A stretch of DNA of 64,000 nt from Crossiella cryophila (GCF_014204915.1 NZ_JACHMH010000001.1:2108001-2172000); one strand, 5' to 3'. Numbered from the stretch's first letter, positions 44,785 to 54,384 are shown. Translations and numbers: made by a program. The notes: generated by a model from the letters alone, not told the origin.

Positions 44785-45809
44785 CCCCAGGTCCCTGGCA
44801 GACCGTCGATCCGGCCCTCGGCCTCGCGGGCCGGTGGCCGCACGATCCAGCCCTCGGGCCAGTGATCATCGGTGCCGACCCGGGTGCGGGCCAGGTCCAG
44901 ATCGACCTTGTCCGGCACCGGATCGCTGAAGACCGCGGGCACCGTGAAGACCGCTCCCAGGAAACTGGCCATCCAAGGGAATTTCGCGTAGCCGAAGTCG
45001 ACGGAACCGAGGAAACGCGCCTCCTCGAAGCTCGCGTGGGCCAGATCGACATCGGCGAACTCGGCTCGGCGGGTGAACTTCGCGCCGGTGAAGTCGGTGG
45101 ACAGGTGAACCTCGGTCCCCGAGAAGTCCGCGTCACCCTGGAACTCGGCGTCGCGGAAGTTCACGCTGTCCACCACGCACTGACTCAGGGTGAAGTCCAG
45201 CAGAACCGCGCCGCTGAGGTCGAGGCTGATCGCTGGCCAGAACTGCGCGGTCTCCCGCAGCAGGTGCCAGGCCAGAATCCGCTGCGCGGTAAGCCGGACC
45301 TGGCGCTCCTCCTCTCCGCCCTCGTACGGCATCCGCAGGTACGCGCAAAACAGGTTCATCACCGTCTGCCGGTGGTCCGGATTGCCCTCGCCCAGCCGCT
45401 CCAGCGCGTACAACCCCGCCAGTCGCACCGGCGCCTTGTCCGACCCCAGCTGATCCGCCGCTTTCGTATACAGCTCAGTGATCCGCTTCTCCGCCGCGTC
45501 ATGCCGGACGTCCGCCGCCACCTGCTCCTTCTGCGCCAGATCCGCGTCCTGCAACCCCAGCCCGATCTCGGTCGCCCGCTGCCGCCGCACCGCCAGCAGC
45601 AACGCCAGCGCCGCACCCACCCCCGCCGAGGTGGTCAGCCCGGTCCGGATCGCCTCGATCTGCGCCTTCGTCGCCTCCGGCTCCGGCAACCCACCCGCCG
45701 CCCGCCACAACCACCACCCGATCCCCAGCCCCGCCAGCACGACCACCCCAGCCGACACGGCAACCCACCACCAGCGCAACGGCGTCAACGGCACCCGCGG
45801 AGCAGTCAT
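44748..45809 (-). CDS. Pentapeptide-repeat membrane protein
   Basis: A 353-residue protein with one or two N-terminal membrane helices (near residues 13-32 and 55-70), a helical cytoplasmic middle ([34 protein letters not shown], with R/H-rich repeats in the form [18 protein letters not shown]), and a pentapeptide-repeat region around 210-300 ([33 protein letters not shown]). This layout is common in actinomycetes and of unknown function. The start is ATG 45809. It converges on hutI with a 37-base overlap. Confidence 0.82.
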   Translation of the reverse strand: MTAPRVPLTPLRWWWVAVSAGVVVLAGLGIGWWLWRAAGGLPEPEATKAQIEAIRTGLTTSAGVGAALALLLAVRRQRATEIGLGLQDADLAQKEQVAADVRHDAAEKRITELYTKAADQLGSDKAPVRLAGLYALERLGEGNPDHRQTVMNLFCAYLRMPYEGGEEERQVRLTAQRILAWHLLRETAQFWPAISLDLSGAVLLDFTLSQCVVDSVNFRDAEFQGDADFSGTEVHLSTDFTGAKFTRRAEFADVDLAHASFEEARFLGSVDFGYAKFPWMASFLGAVFTVPAVFSDPVPDKVDLDLARTRVGTDDHWPEGWIVRPPAREAEGRIDGLPGTWGYLTRSPDRQTE

Positions 45810-45915
45810 CCGCCCATGGTCCCAGCCCGCCCGGGTGATCTTGGCTTTCGGTTGGTTTTCCCCCTGTTTCGGTTGACTGCTCGTGGTTTTCCCACCTACA
45901 CCAAGGAGAAATTCC

Positions 45916-46236
45916 ATGAGGTCGCTGAAGTCCATCCTCCTGGTCGGCGCGCTGGCCATCGGGCTGCCGTTGGGTACCGCTTCGGTCGCCATGGCGGACG
46001 AGGCCGCGAAGCCGGGCAAGCCGGGAGTGATCTCGTTCGGGGCCGCCGCCCTCGCGGAGACCGCGGACCAGGCCATCCGGCTGGCGCAGGACGGGGTGGA
46101 CCGGGGTATCGCCGAGCACGAGAAGCGGACCGGGACCACCTGCAAGAAGCTGGGTGGGCTGGTCACGGTGGAGAAGAAGTCGGAGAAGCTCTACCTGGGG
46201 TCGGCGCACGTCAAGGCCGCCTGCCGCAAGGGCTGA
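45916..46236 (+). CDS. Small secreted protein
   Basis: A 106-residue protein with a Sec signal peptide (MRSLKSILLVGALAIGLPLG, cleavage near VAMA|DE). The mature part of about 80 residues contains two cysteines (in TTCKKLGG and VKAACRKG), likely forming a disulfide. No family is recognised. AAGGAGAA precedes ATG 45916. It stands alone between a divergent membrane protein and a converging two-component system. Confidence 0.7.
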   Translation: MRSLKSILLVGALAIGLPLGTASVAMADEAAKPGKPGVISFGAAALAETADQAIRLAQDGVDRGIAEHEKRTGTTCKKLGGLVTVEKKSEKLYLGSAHVKAACRKG

Positions 46237-46258
46237 GGTCCGGGGCCGGGTGGGGTGG

Positions 46259-47467
46259 TCAGCCCTGCCCGGCCGGCTGGGGTGACGCGGTGCGGTGTGC
46301 GGCCGTCTGATCCGGTAGCCACAGCACGAAGGTGCAGCCCTGGCCGGGGACGCTGTGCACGGTGACGCGGCCGTCGTGGCCCTCCATGATCTGCCGCACG
46401 ATCGCCAGGCCCAGTCCGCTGTGGCCGTTGTGCGCGGCGTGTTCGCCGGCCTGCCAGAACCGGTCGAAAACCCGGGGCTGGTCGTCCGGGCGGATGCCGG
46501 GGCCCTCGTCGTGCACCGCGATCCAGCACCAGCCGTCGCCGCGGCCGGTGGCCAGCCGCACCGCGCTGCCCTCGGGGGCGAAGCGCAGCGCGTTGCTCAA
46601 CAGGTTGGCGGTGGCGCGTTTCAGCGCGTCGCGGTCGCCGATCACCCGCAGCCCTGGGGTCAGCTCTCGGGTGAGGGCGAGCCCGGCCTCGGTGGCGAGC
46701 TGGTCGTGTTCGGCGGCTGATTCCTCGGCCAGTGCGGCGAGGTCGGACTCGGTCTCGGCGAAGGCGGGCGCGTCCCGGCGGCCGGTGGCCAGCAGGTCCT
46801 CGACCAGGCCGCTCATCCGCAGCACCGCCCGGCGCACCACCTCACCCGCCTGGTCGCGTTCGGACACCGTCGCGTCCGGGCGGGTGAGCACCGCGTCCAC
46901 GTTGGCCTGGATGATCGCCAGCGGGTTGCGCAGCTCGTGCGAGGCGTCGCCGAGCAGGCGGCGCTGGTCGGCGAAGGCGGTGTCCAGCCTGGCCAGCATG
47001 TCGTCGATGGTGTCGGCCAGGCCGCGCAGTTCGTCAGGGGGACCGTCCAGGGCGATCCGGCGGGACAGGTCGGTGGCGCCGATCTCCCTGGCGCGCTGGG
47101 TGATCCGGCGGATCGGGCGCAGTGCGCGGCCGGCCTGCCACCAGCCGATGAGCAGGCTCAGCAGGAACAACGCGGACAGCGCGATCGCGGAGTACCGGCC
47201 GAGCAGGGAGATCGCCCGGTACTGGATCTTGCGCTCGAAGCTCTCCACCGCGTTCTGCTTGTCCACCGTCCAGCCCATCGTGGTGCCCCCGACGTCATGG
47301 ATGAACACCTTGAGCCCCTCCTGCTCCAACGGCGGGGCGCTCTCCAGCGTGTACAGCACGCCGAGGTAGATCGAGGTGATCACCAGCGCGCCCAGCACGA
47401 ACACCCAGGCCGAGTAGGACACGGTGAGCCGGAACCGGATCGTGGTCAGCCAGCGGCGCGCGCTCAC
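46259..47467 (-). CDS. Two-component sensor histidine kinase
   Basis: A 402-residue membrane kinase. Two transmembrane helices (about 12-34 and 93-113) flank a short extracellular loop, then HAMP (about 115-170), HisKA with phosphoacceptor in GDASHELRNPLAIIQANVD, and an HATPase domain with NLLSNALRFAP, HDEGPGI and GHSGLGLAIVRQI. GTG 47467 overlaps the stop of the response regulator gene, so the pair is coupled. Its stimulus is unknown; the small loop suggests membrane or metal stress rather than a bulky ligand (inference). Confidence 0.9.
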   Translation of the reverse strand: MSARRWLTTIRFRLTVSYSAWVFVLGALVITSIYLGVLYTLESAPPLEQEGLKVFIHDVGGTTMGWTVDKQNAVESFERKIQYRAISLLGRYSAIALSALFLLSLLIGWWQAGRALRPIRRITQRAREIGATDLSRRIALDGPPDELRGLADTIDDMLARLDTAFADQRRLLGDASHELRNPLAIIQANVDAVLTRPDATVSERDQAGEVVRRAVLRMSGLVEDLLATGRRDAPAFAETESDLAALAEESAAEHDQLATEAGLALTRELTPGLRVIGDRDALKRATANLLSNALRFAPEGSAVRLATGRGDGWCWIAVHDEGPGIRPDDQPRVFDRFWQAGEHAAHNGHSGLGLAIVRQIMEGHDGRVTVHSVPGQGCTFVLWLPDQTAAHRTASPQPAGQG

Positions 47468-48132
47468 CGGTCCACCAGCCGGTAGCCGCGGCCGATCACG
47501 GTCTCGATCGGCGGCGTCCCGCCGGGGCTGGACACCTTGCGCCGCAACGTGCCCACCGTCACCCGCACGGTCTCGGTGAACGGGTTGGCGAACTCGTCCC
47601 ACACGTGTTCGAGCAGTTCCTCGGCCGGGATCAGCCTGCCGGGCCTGGACATCAGGTAGCGCAGCACGCCGAACTCCTTGCGGGTCAACGTGATCGGCAC
47701 CCCACCCCGGGACACCTCGCCGCTGGCCGGATCCAGTTCCAGCCCGCCGGCGCGCAGCACCGGCTCCCCGGTGTCCCCGTCCCGGCGCAGCAGTGCGCGC
47801 AGCCGGGCCAGCAACTCGGCCAGCGCGAACGGCTTGACCAGGTAGTCATCCGCGCCGTGGTCCAGGCCGCGCACCCGGTCGGCCAGGCTGGCGCGGGCGG
47901 TGAGCATCAGGATGCGCACCCCGCTGACCGAGCGGATCCGGCGGCACAGCAGCAGCCCGTCCCCGTCCGGCAGGTTCAGGTCCAGCACCACCAGGTCGTA
48001 GGCGTGCACCCCGAACTTGGCCAGCGCCTCGGCGCCGGTGGCCGCGGTGTCCACCGCGTACCCGGCGTGGCTCAGGCCGGTGCGCAGCGCACTGGCCAGG
48101 TCCGCCTCGTCCTCCACGATCAGCAGTCGCAC
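47464..48132 (-). CDS. OmpR/PhoB-family response regulator
   Basis: A 222-residue regulator: receiver domain with acidic pocket LLIVEDEADL, phosphoacceptor Asp in LVVLDLNLPDGDG, and Lys in DDYLVKPFALAEL; then a winged-helix DNA-binding domain (LTRKEFGVLRYLM, VTVGTLRRKV). GTG 48132 gives the standard N-terminus. It is the first gene of the pair with the sensor kinase downstream. Confidence 0.92.
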   Translation of the reverse strand: MRLLIVEDEADLASALRTGLSHAGYAVDTAATGAEALAKFGVHAYDLVVLDLNLPDGDGLLLCRRIRSVSGVRILMLTARASLADRVRGLDHGADDYLVKPFALAELLARLRALLRRDGDTGEPVLRAGGLELDPASGEVSRGGVPITLTRKEFGVLRYLMSRPGRLIPAEELLEHVWDEFANPFTETVRVTVGTLRRKVSSPGGTPPIETVIGRGYRLVDR

Positions 48133-48199
48133 CCCGCCGACGGTATCCCGCCGCCGACCCCGGGTCCGGCCACGCTTTCGGTGGATTTTCGGCCCGGAC

Positions 48200-48751
48200 T
48201 CAGCCCTCGGCCAGCCGGTACGCGCCGCGGGCGATCCCGGCCAGCACCGCGGTGGTGGTGTCCTCGGCGTCCAGCGACCCGGAGTCGACGACGTGCCGTT
48301 CCAGCTCACCCAGTCCGCTGAACTGCTTGTACAGCGACCGGATCGGCGCCACCTCGGTCAGCGCGCCGGGCCCCCGGTCCACCGCCCGGCCGATGGTGAT
48401 CGCCTCGTTGGGCCGCAGCACCACGTAGTGCACGGCGAACCCGGCGCCCGCCTTGCGGAAGACGTCCAGGAACCACGGGCCGATCACGCCGTCCACCACC
48501 ACGTCGTAGCCACCGGCTGCGTAGCCGAAGGCGGCGGTGGCCAGCACGTCGATCACGATCTCGTTCTGCCGCTGGGCCTCGGGCAGGTAGGGCGCGATCG
48601 CGCCGCGCCGGATGAACTTGTAGAAGTCGTCGGTGTGCAGGTGCACGCTGGGCGACAGCTCATCGGCCAGCAACCGCGCCACCGTGCTCTTGCCCGCTCC
48701 CGGCGGGCCGGTGAGCACGATGACCTGTCCTGGTGACACGGGCTCGCTCAT
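48200..48751 (-). CDS. P-loop NTPase/kinase-like protein
   Basis: A 183-residue AAA/zeta-toxin-like small-molecule kinase fold. Walker A is GPPGAGKSTVARLL; HTDDFYKFIRRG and VVDGVIGPWFLDVF are consistent with a phosphotransferase acting on a small substrate; a lid Arg region (VDRGPGALTE) follows. No toxin partner is visible beside it, so a metabolic role is more likely. The start is ATG 48751, overlooking a 69-base divergent gap with the aldo/keto reductase. Confidence 0.78.
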   Translation of the reverse strand: MSEPVSPGQVIVLTGPPGAGKSTVARLLADELSPSVHLHTDDFYKFIRRGAIAPYLPEAQRQNEIVIDVLATAAFGYAAGGYDVVVDGVIGPWFLDVFRKAGAGFAVHYVVLRPNEAITIGRAVDRGPGALTEVAPIRSLYKQFSGLGELERHVVDSGSLDAEDTTTAVLAGIARGAYRLAEG

Positions 48752-48820
48752 GCCGTCGATGATGGCCCAGGGACTGGAAATGCGCTGCCGCGCGGGCGAG
48801 GGCGGCGTAGGTTCGGCCGC

Positions 48821-49789
48821 ATGGAGTATGTGAAGCTGGGGGCCACCGGGCTGGATGTCTCGCGGATCTGCCTGGGGTGCATGAGCTACGGCGTGCCCGA
48901 GCGCGGCACCCACCCGTGGTCGCTGACCGAGGAGCAGAGCAGGCCGTTCATCAAGAAGGCGGTCGAGCTGGGGATCAACTTCTTCGACACCGCGAACGCC
49001 TACAGCGACGGCACCAGTGAGGAGATCGTCGGCAAGCTGCTCGGCGAGTACGGGCGGCGGGACGAGATCGTGCTGGCCACCAAGGTGTACCTGCCGATGG
49101 GGGAGGGGCCGAACCGGCGCGGGCTGTCCCGGAAGGCGATCTTCACCGAGCTGGACAACAGCCTGCGCAGGCTGGGCACCGACTACATCGACCTGTACCA
49201 GATCCACCGCTTCGACCGGCACACCCCGATCGAGGAGACCCTGGAAGCCCTGCACGACGCGGTGAAGTCGGGCAAGGTCCGCTACCTGGGCGCCTCCTCG
49301 ATGCACGGCTACCAGTTCGCCAAGATGCTCTACCTGGCCGACCTCAACGGCTGGACCCGGTTCGTCTCCATGCAGAACCACTACAATCTGATCTACCGCG
49401 AGGAAGAGCGCGAGATGCTGCCGCTGTGCGCGGAGGAGGGCATCGGCGTCATCCCGTGGAGCCCACTGGCCCGCGGCCGCCTCACCAGGGACTGGGACGA
49501 GGTCACCGCCCGCACCGAGACCGACGGCTTCGGCCGGACCCTCTACCAGGACAGCGACCGGGTCGTGGTGGACGCGGTGGCGGCGGTGGCCGCCGAACGC
49601 GGGGTGCCCAGGGCCCAGGTCGGCCTGGCCTGGCTGCTGCACAACCCCGCGGTGACCGCCCCCATCGTGGGCGCCACCAAGATGTCGCACCTGGACGACG
49701 CGGTCGCCTCGGTCGGGCTTGAGCTGTCCGAGGATGAGATCGCCCGGCTGGAGGCGCCCTACACGCCGCACGCCGTCTCGGGGTTCTAG
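48821..49789 (+). CDS. Aldo/keto reductase
   Basis: A 322-residue NADPH-dependent oxidoreductase, of the YhdN/IolS-like AKR group. The catalytic tetrad is visible: Asp and Tyr in DTANAYSDGTSEE, Lys in LATKVYLP and His in YQIHRFD. The NADP-binding GATKMSHLDDAV is near the C-terminus. It is monocistronic, ending in a strong hairpin. The substrate is unknown. Confidence 0.92.
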   Translation: MEYVKLGATGLDVSRICLGCMSYGVPERGTHPWSLTEEQSRPFIKKAVELGINFFDTANAYSDGTSEEIVGKLLGEYGRRDEIVLATKVYLPMGEGPNRRGLSRKAIFTELDNSLRRLGTDYIDLYQIHRFDRHTPIEETLEALHDAVKSGKVRYLGASSMHGYQFAKMLYLADLNGWTRFVSMQNHYNLIYREEEREMLPLCAEEGIGVIPWSPLARGRLTRDWDEVTARTETDGFGRTLYQDSDRVVVDAVAAVAAERGVPRAQVGLAWLLHNPAVTAPIVGATKMSHLDDAVASVGLELSEDEIARLEAPYTPHAVSGF

Positions 49790-49800
49790 CCAACGCAAAT

Positions 49801-49837
49801 GTCCTGCGGCGGTGGACGGCGTTCGCCGCCGCAGGAC
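49801..49837 (+). terminator. Hairpin terminator after the aldo/keto reductase
   Basis: GTCCTGCGGCGG (49801-49812) pairs perfectly with 49826-49837. It starts 12 bases after the stop codon and separates housekeeping genes from the defence-like island. Confidence 0.75.
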
Positions 49838-49888
49838 GCCGTGGATTCCGGCAATTCGGCCGACTGAGGTGCTTGCCAGAATGGCACA

Positions 49889-50311
49889 GTGGAGCCACTG
49901 GAGACGACGCCTGCCGTTCGGGCTCGGATGAGCAAGCAGAGTTCGCGCGATACCCAGGTGGAGCTGGCCCTGCGTCGCGCGTTGTACGCGGCGGGTCTGC
50001 GGTACCGGGTTCACCGGCGGCCGGTGCGCGGGGTTCGGCGGGAGGCCGACATCGTTTTCGTGTCGGCCCGGGTAGCGGTGTTCGTTGACGGGTGCTTCTG
50101 GCACGGCTGCCCCGAACACGCCACCTGGCCGAAGCGCAATGCCGAGTTCTGGCGAACCAAGATCGAGGGCAATCGGAGCCGAGACCTCGATACGGATACC
50201 CGGCTTGCCGAGGCCGGGTGGCTGGCCGTTCGAGTGTGGGAGCACGAGTCGGCGGAGGCGGCGGCCGAGCGGGTGCGTGCGGTGGTGGAACTCCGCCGAG
50301 CTGCCCACTGA
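49889..50311 (+). CDS. vsr: Very-short-patch-repair (Vsr) endonuclease
   Basis: A 140-residue Vsr-family nuclease, which nicks DNA next to T:G mismatches arising from deaminated 5-methylcytosine. The signature ADIVFVSARVAVFVDGCFWHGCPEH carries the catalytic Asp and metal ligands; NAEFWRTKIEGNRSRD and the final VWEHE complete the fold. GTG 49889 is used; ATG 49928 (MSKQSSRDTQVE) is an alternative. It heads an island that includes two C5-methyltransferase-family genes, its usual partners. In some restriction systems Vsr-like proteins act as the restriction nuclease instead. Confidence 0.92.
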   Translation: MEPLETTPAVRARMSKQSSRDTQVELALRRALYAAGLRYRVHRRPVRGVRREADIVFVSARVAVFVDGCFWHGCPEHATWPKRNAEFWRTKIEGNRSRDLDTDTRLAEAGWLAVRVWEHESAEAAAERVRAVVELRRAAH

Positions 50312-50318
50312 CCTGCTT

Positions 50319-50354
50319 GTTTGACATCATTTGACGAGTGATGGATAGTCAAAC
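50319..50354 (+). promoter_or_regulatory. Promoter and palindrome before the GHKL gene
   Basis: A perfect inverted repeat GTTTGAC (50319-50325) and GTCAAAC (50348-50354), with an extra TTTGAC at 50330-50335. It overlaps a good promoter: TTGACA at 50321-50326, 17 bases, GATAGT at 50344-50349. The XRE domain of the following protein may bind here to limit its own expression. Confidence 0.6.
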
Positions 50355-50414
50355 GGACGACATTCCGCTCCTGCCTCATGTTCGGGGTCGGGACCGCAAC
50401 GGAGGGTGCCGCCC

Positions 50415-52514
50415 GTGTTGAACGCGGACCAGGACAAGGAATTCGGCCCGTGGCTGGGCCGCCAGCTCCGGCGGGCAGGCATGACCCAGGCTCAGCTCGC
50501 CGACAAGCTGAATCTCACCCGCGCCGCGGTCTCCGCCTGGATAACCAGTCGCGCCGTGCCCCGTGCGGAGACCCAGCGCAGGATCGCCGAGATCCTCGAG
50601 ATCGACATGGACGCGGTCCGCAACCTGGCCGACAACGTGGCAGGCAACCTGCCGCTCCAATGGCACCATCGGCCCGCGCACCCCGACGGCGGCCGGGAGT
50701 ACGGGAACGCCGCCGCCTTCGCCTTTGGCGCGGACCTGTCGGTGCTCGCCCGCGAGGCTACCCAGAACTCCCTCGACGAACGTCGGGATCCAACCAGCCC
50801 GGTGCGGGTGCATTACACGCTGCACGAGCTGACCGGCGAGCACCTGGACGCCTTCCTCAAGTCACTGCGTTGGGATGAGCTGGCCGAGCACTACCGAGCG
50901 GCCGCGGACACTCAGCAGAAGGTCGGCCGCAGTCTCCGTGCCGCCTTGGACGACCTGGATGCCAGTCGGTCCCTGCTCCTGCTGCGCATCGACGACTACA
51001 ACGCCTCCGGGCTCACCGGTCCGGAGTACAGCGACGGTCGGTTCGCGGCGGTGGTGCGCAGGCAGTTGGACAGCCACAACAAGTCGGACAAGGCAGCGGG
51101 TGGGTCCTACGGCCTCGGCAAGGTCACCCTGTGGGCCACCAGCCGCTTCAGCCTGGTGCTGATGAACTCCACCCTCTCCGAACCGCACGAGGGCCACACC
51201 GAGCGGCGGCTCGTCGGCAGGCTGGACCTGCCCTGGCGTACGGTCGACGGCCAGGCGTACGCGGGGCCCGCCTGGTTCGGCGAACCCGACACCGAGCCGA
51301 GCCACCACGGTGTCTCCCGCTCATGGTGGGCCGACGAGCGCACGGTCCGCGATCTGCACCTGGAGCGGCCCGTCGCCGATCCCGGCACCTCGTTCCTGGT
51401 GGTCGGCGCGCATGACGCCTCCGGCGATGCCGAGGGCCTGTCGGACATGCACGAGAAGCTGGTCAACTCGCTGGCCGAGGCGTTCTGGGCCGCGATGATC
51501 GGCGGCCGAGACGCGGGCCCACTGCTGGAGGCCCGGGTCACCACCCTGCGCAACGGCCACGTGCTCATCCCCGAGCAGCGGGTCGACCCCCGCACCAGCA
51601 GGCCTGCACTGTGCCGGGCGTTCCAGGCATACCTGGACGGCGAGACAGTCGATGCGTTGATCTCCGGCGACCAGGTTGCCAAGACCGTCGTCCCGTTGAC
51701 CGTTCCGCCGTTGCGCTCGGCGGGGCGGACCACGGGCGAGGAGTGCGTGCACTCGGCCGTCCTGTTGCTCACGCCCGCGGACGACACCGAACAGCGCAAC
51801 AAGATCGTGTACATGCGTGGCAACCGGATGACGGTCGTGGAGCGGCGGCCGCGGGATCTGCCACTGGGCGCCTCCCCGTTCCAAGCCGTCCTGTTGGCCG
51901 GGTACGCGACCGGCGGCAACGGCCCGGAGACCGAACTCGCCGAGCGGTTCCTGCGTGCCTCCGAACCCCCGGAGCACAACCAGTGGGGCCGCACGGAGGA
52001 ACTGACCTCGATCTACCAGCGGGGGGCGCTCAGCAGGCTGCGCGAGTTCCGGGAAGCGATCGACGAGGCCGTACGCAACCTGATCGGGCGCCGTGAGATC
52101 CGCAGTGACGGCGGGCCATCGGTGCTACGTGAATTGCTGAAGTTGGACGGGCCGGGAGCAGTGGGCAAGCGCAGAGCGCCCAACGTGCCGACGGTACGCA
52201 GCGTTATTGCCGAGGTCGAGGAATCCGGCTCCTGGCACGTCCGAGTCGATCTCAGACTGCCCGATGCCGAGGACCCGTGGCTGCTCACCCCGGTCGCCAA
52301 GTTCGACGTGCGCTCCGGTGGCAGACCGGTGGTCGGCTGGTCGCTGCTGACCGCAGCCGACAACTGCCGGATCGAGAACGGCAACCTGGTCGTCGCCGCA
52401 GGGGCCCGCTCGGCCGTCTTCACCGGCCTGACCGATCCGCGCACGCACCCCGTGCGCAGCAGCTACGCCCGGCTGATCGTGGACGTGCACAAGGCTCGTG
52501 GAGGTGCTGCGTGA
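50415..52514 (+). CDS. XRE helix-turn-helix plus GHKL (MORC/MutL-like) ATPase
   Basis: A 699-residue fusion. Residues 8-70 are an XRE-type DNA-binding domain (GMTQAQLADKLNLTRAAVSAWI). A GHKL ATPase follows, with the N box REATQNSLDE (about 112), the Mg-binding RIDDYNASGLTGPE (about 190) and the G box GGSYGLGKVTLW (about 228). The C-terminal 350 residues have no recognised domain. MutL/MORC-type GHKL ATPases are known in restriction-modification operons, where they may couple recognition to cleavage. CGGAGGG lies eight bases before GTG 50415. It overlaps the next gene by four bases. Confidence 0.8.
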   Translation: MLNADQDKEFGPWLGRQLRRAGMTQAQLADKLNLTRAAVSAWITSRAVPRAETQRRIAEILEIDMDAVRNLADNVAGNLPLQWHHRPAHPDGGREYGNAAAFAFGADLSVLAREATQNSLDERRDPTSPVRVHYTLHELTGEHLDAFLKSLRWDELAEHYRAAADTQQKVGRSLRAALDDLDASRSLLLLRIDDYNASGLTGPEYSDGRFAAVVRRQLDSHNKSDKAAGGSYGLGKVTLWATSRFSLVLMNSTLSEPHEGHTERRLVGRLDLPWRTVDGQAYAGPAWFGEPDTEPSHHGVSRSWWADERTVRDLHLERPVADPGTSFLVVGAHDASGDAEGLSDMHEKLVNSLAEAFWAAMIGGRDAGPLLEARVTTLRNGHVLIPEQRVDPRTSRPALCRAFQAYLDGETVDALISGDQVAKTVVPLTVPPLRSAGRTTGEECVHSAVLLLTPADDTEQRNKIVYMRGNRMTVVERRPRDLPLGASPFQAVLLAGYATGGNGPETELAERFLRASEPPEHNQWGRTEELTSIYQRGALSRLREFREAIDEAVRNLIGRREIRSDGGPSVLRELLKLDGPGAVGKRRAPNVPTVRSVIAEVEESGSWHVRVDLRLPDAEDPWLLTPVAKFDVRSGGRPVVGWSLLTAADNCRIENGNLVVAAGARSAVFTGLTDPRTHPVRSSYARLIVDVHKARGGAA

Positions 52515-53491
52515 AACCGGTGTTCCCGTACCAGACGTTCATCGGGATCGTCGAGCTCGAGGTGGTTGCGGTGACCGTGGACGGCATCGAGCTGCCTTAC
52601 AGCAAGATCTCCAAGCTCGACCAGGCAGTGGCACTGCACCAGATCGGTCGGGACGAATGGGAGATTGCCTCGCTGCGTCTGCGAGCCACGCTGCCCGACC
52701 AGGAGATCGCGGCAGGCCCGTGGACCGACCTGGTGTGCCTGGCGGTGCTGGCGGAGAAGGCCACCAACGCCCGGCACACCGCACGCCTCAAGCGGGCCGA
52801 TGACGGTAGGTGGCAAGGCGCCATCGATCTGGTCCGTTCTCGGCACCTGAACCGGGCCGAACTGTCCCTCACCGTGGTGGGAACGGTCAGCGGCGTGGCA
52901 GGCCGCGCCGTCGGCACCACGGAGCGGGACTGGTACGTCGACCTCAACCGGGACGTACCCGTGCGGCAGCAAGAGATCCCCATCGTGCAGACCGATTTCC
53001 GCGAGGGCGATCCCGACTGGTTGCGCTCCTTCAAAGAATCCTTGTGGGTCGTCGAGACAACCGGGGATACCCCGGTCGTTTACCTCAACACCACGGCGGT
53101 GGAGGGGTTGCTGGATGTTGTGGACGGCACGGGCGGTACGGCTGCGGAGAAGGTGGTGCGGGAGATGACGGCCAGCCAGATCGCCCAGGACGCCTGGACC
53201 GCCATGTTCCACACCGCGATCAGCGACCTCGACACCGACGAAGACGACACCCCGGTCATGCCCGCAGGCTGGCGGGAACAGGTGCTGCGCATGATGCTGC
53301 CGGACGTGCTGCCCGAGCGACAGCTCACCGACGCGCTGTTCAACATCAACGAACGGCGCACCAAGGGCTACGGCTGGCCGGAGCTGCAGACCAGGATCCA
53401 ATATGCCGCGGGCAAACGCAGCCAGGTCACCAAGAAGCTGACCAACGCGATGCGGTCGCTGGACCGCGCCGAGGAGGGCAGGAAGCCATGA
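52511..53491 (+). CDS. Unknown protein of the GHKL/Vsr island, 326 residues
   Basis: A 326-residue protein not recognised as any characterised family. It starts KPVFPYQTFIGIVELEVVAV, is rich in beta-strand-like segments in its first 170 residues and more helical afterwards, with a basic C-terminus (KRSQVTKKLTNAMRSL). There are no membrane segments, signal peptide or nuclease motifs that I can identify. GTG 52511 overlaps the ATPase stop, and its own stop overlaps the next ATG, so the three genes form one translationally coupled unit and probably a complex. Confidence 0.7.
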   Translation: MKPVFPYQTFIGIVELEVVAVTVDGIELPYSKISKLDQAVALHQIGRDEWEIASLRLRATLPDQEIAAGPWTDLVCLAVLAEKATNARHTARLKRADDGRWQGAIDLVRSRHLNRAELSLTVVGTVSGVAGRAVGTTERDWYVDLNRDVPVRQQEIPIVQTDFREGDPDWLRSFKESLWVVETTGDTPVVYLNTTAVEGLLDVVDGTGGTAAEKVVREMTASQIAQDAWTAMFHTAISDLDTDEDDTPVMPAGWREQVLRMMLPDVLPERQLTDALFNINERRTKGYGWPELQTRIQYAAGKRSQVTKKLTNAMRSLDRAEEGRKP

Positions 53492-54369
53492 GTCGCAACA
53501 CTCCCGCCATCCCGTCGGGGCTGGGACTGCTGTCCGACGCGGCCGTCACCAAGTACCTCAGCCGCGGGATGCAGGCAGGCCAGGAGAAACCGCCCCGGGG
53601 TGCGCTGGCCAAGATGTCCGTGGCGCTGCCGGAGACCGAGGAGCGTTGGCACGTCGAGCCGGTGCGCAGGCTGCTCGACGAGGCGATGAACCGTTTTGAC
53701 GGTGATCCGCCTCTGGCCGACCGCTGGCTCGCGCCGCGTCTACACGCCACCCTGCGGATGACCAGGGCCGAGGCGGCTGACAGCCGCCGGTGGAACTTCC
53801 TGAGCATGATCGTCGCACCGGACTACGTGGTCTGGCGGCATCGGCGCAGGGAGATCGCACAGGTCGCTCGTTTTGTCGGACCGCACTACACCCAGGCGTT
53901 CTCCCGCCTCTGGTGGGCCGCCGAGTTGTTCCGCAGTGGCGAGGACTACCGCCCGGTGGAAGTCGCCTGCCGCATCCAGGACGTGCTGAACACCACCATG
54001 CGGCTGGACGTCATCGACCACCGGCCGACTGCAGCGGCGATCATCCAACTCCTGCAACGGCTGGAAGACAGCGGTGTCTCCGGACTCGGCGACCGGGCCA
54101 ACACCCTGTCCTCCGCGGTGAACGCGGCAGGCAGCACCCTGGTCTACGACGTCCTGGCGCCGGACGAGCCCGCTGACGAGGACGCACTGGCGGACTGGAT
54201 CACCGCGGGAGCACTGGCCCCGGCAGTCCCATGGGATCGCCTGCCCGACGGACCGGACGACGGAGCGGTGAGCCAACACGCGGTGGACGCGTTGCTGCCC
54301 CTGTTCGAGCGGTTGCTCGCCGAAGCTCCACTCCGGCAACGGCAACGGGCGGTAGAGGAGGACGAGTGA
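53488..54369 (+). CDS. DUF6339-like protein of the GHKL/Vsr island
   Basis: A 293-residue mainly helical protein that I tentatively place in DUF6339. A conserved-looking core is SRRWNFLSMIVAPDYVVWRH followed by an Arg-rich stretch and RLWWAAELFRSG. No catalytic motif is recognised. ATG 53488 overlaps the preceding stop (ATGA). It is the last gene of the plus-strand unit and converges on the methyltransferase pair 15 bases away. The family name is uncertain. Confidence 0.6.
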   Translation: MSRNTPAIPSGLGLLSDAAVTKYLSRGMQAGQEKPPRGALAKMSVALPETEERWHVEPVRRLLDEAMNRFDGDPPLADRWLAPRLHATLRMTRAEAADSRRWNFLSMIVAPDYVVWRHRRREIAQVARFVGPHYTQAFSRLWWAAELFRSGEDYRPVEVACRIQDVLNTTMRLDVIDHRPTAAAIIQLLQRLEDSGVSGLGDRANTLSSAVNAAGSTLVYDVLAPDEPADEDALADWITAGALAPAVPWDRLPDGPDDGAVSQHAVDALLPLFERLLAEAPLRQRQRAVEEDE

Positions 54370-54384
54370 GCGCGGTGCTCGGGG

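Noticed and set aside
48200-48751. Zeta-type toxin of a toxin-antitoxin pair
   Set aside because: The P-loop fold is compatible, but there is no small antitoxin gene next to it and it stands alone beside metabolic genes.
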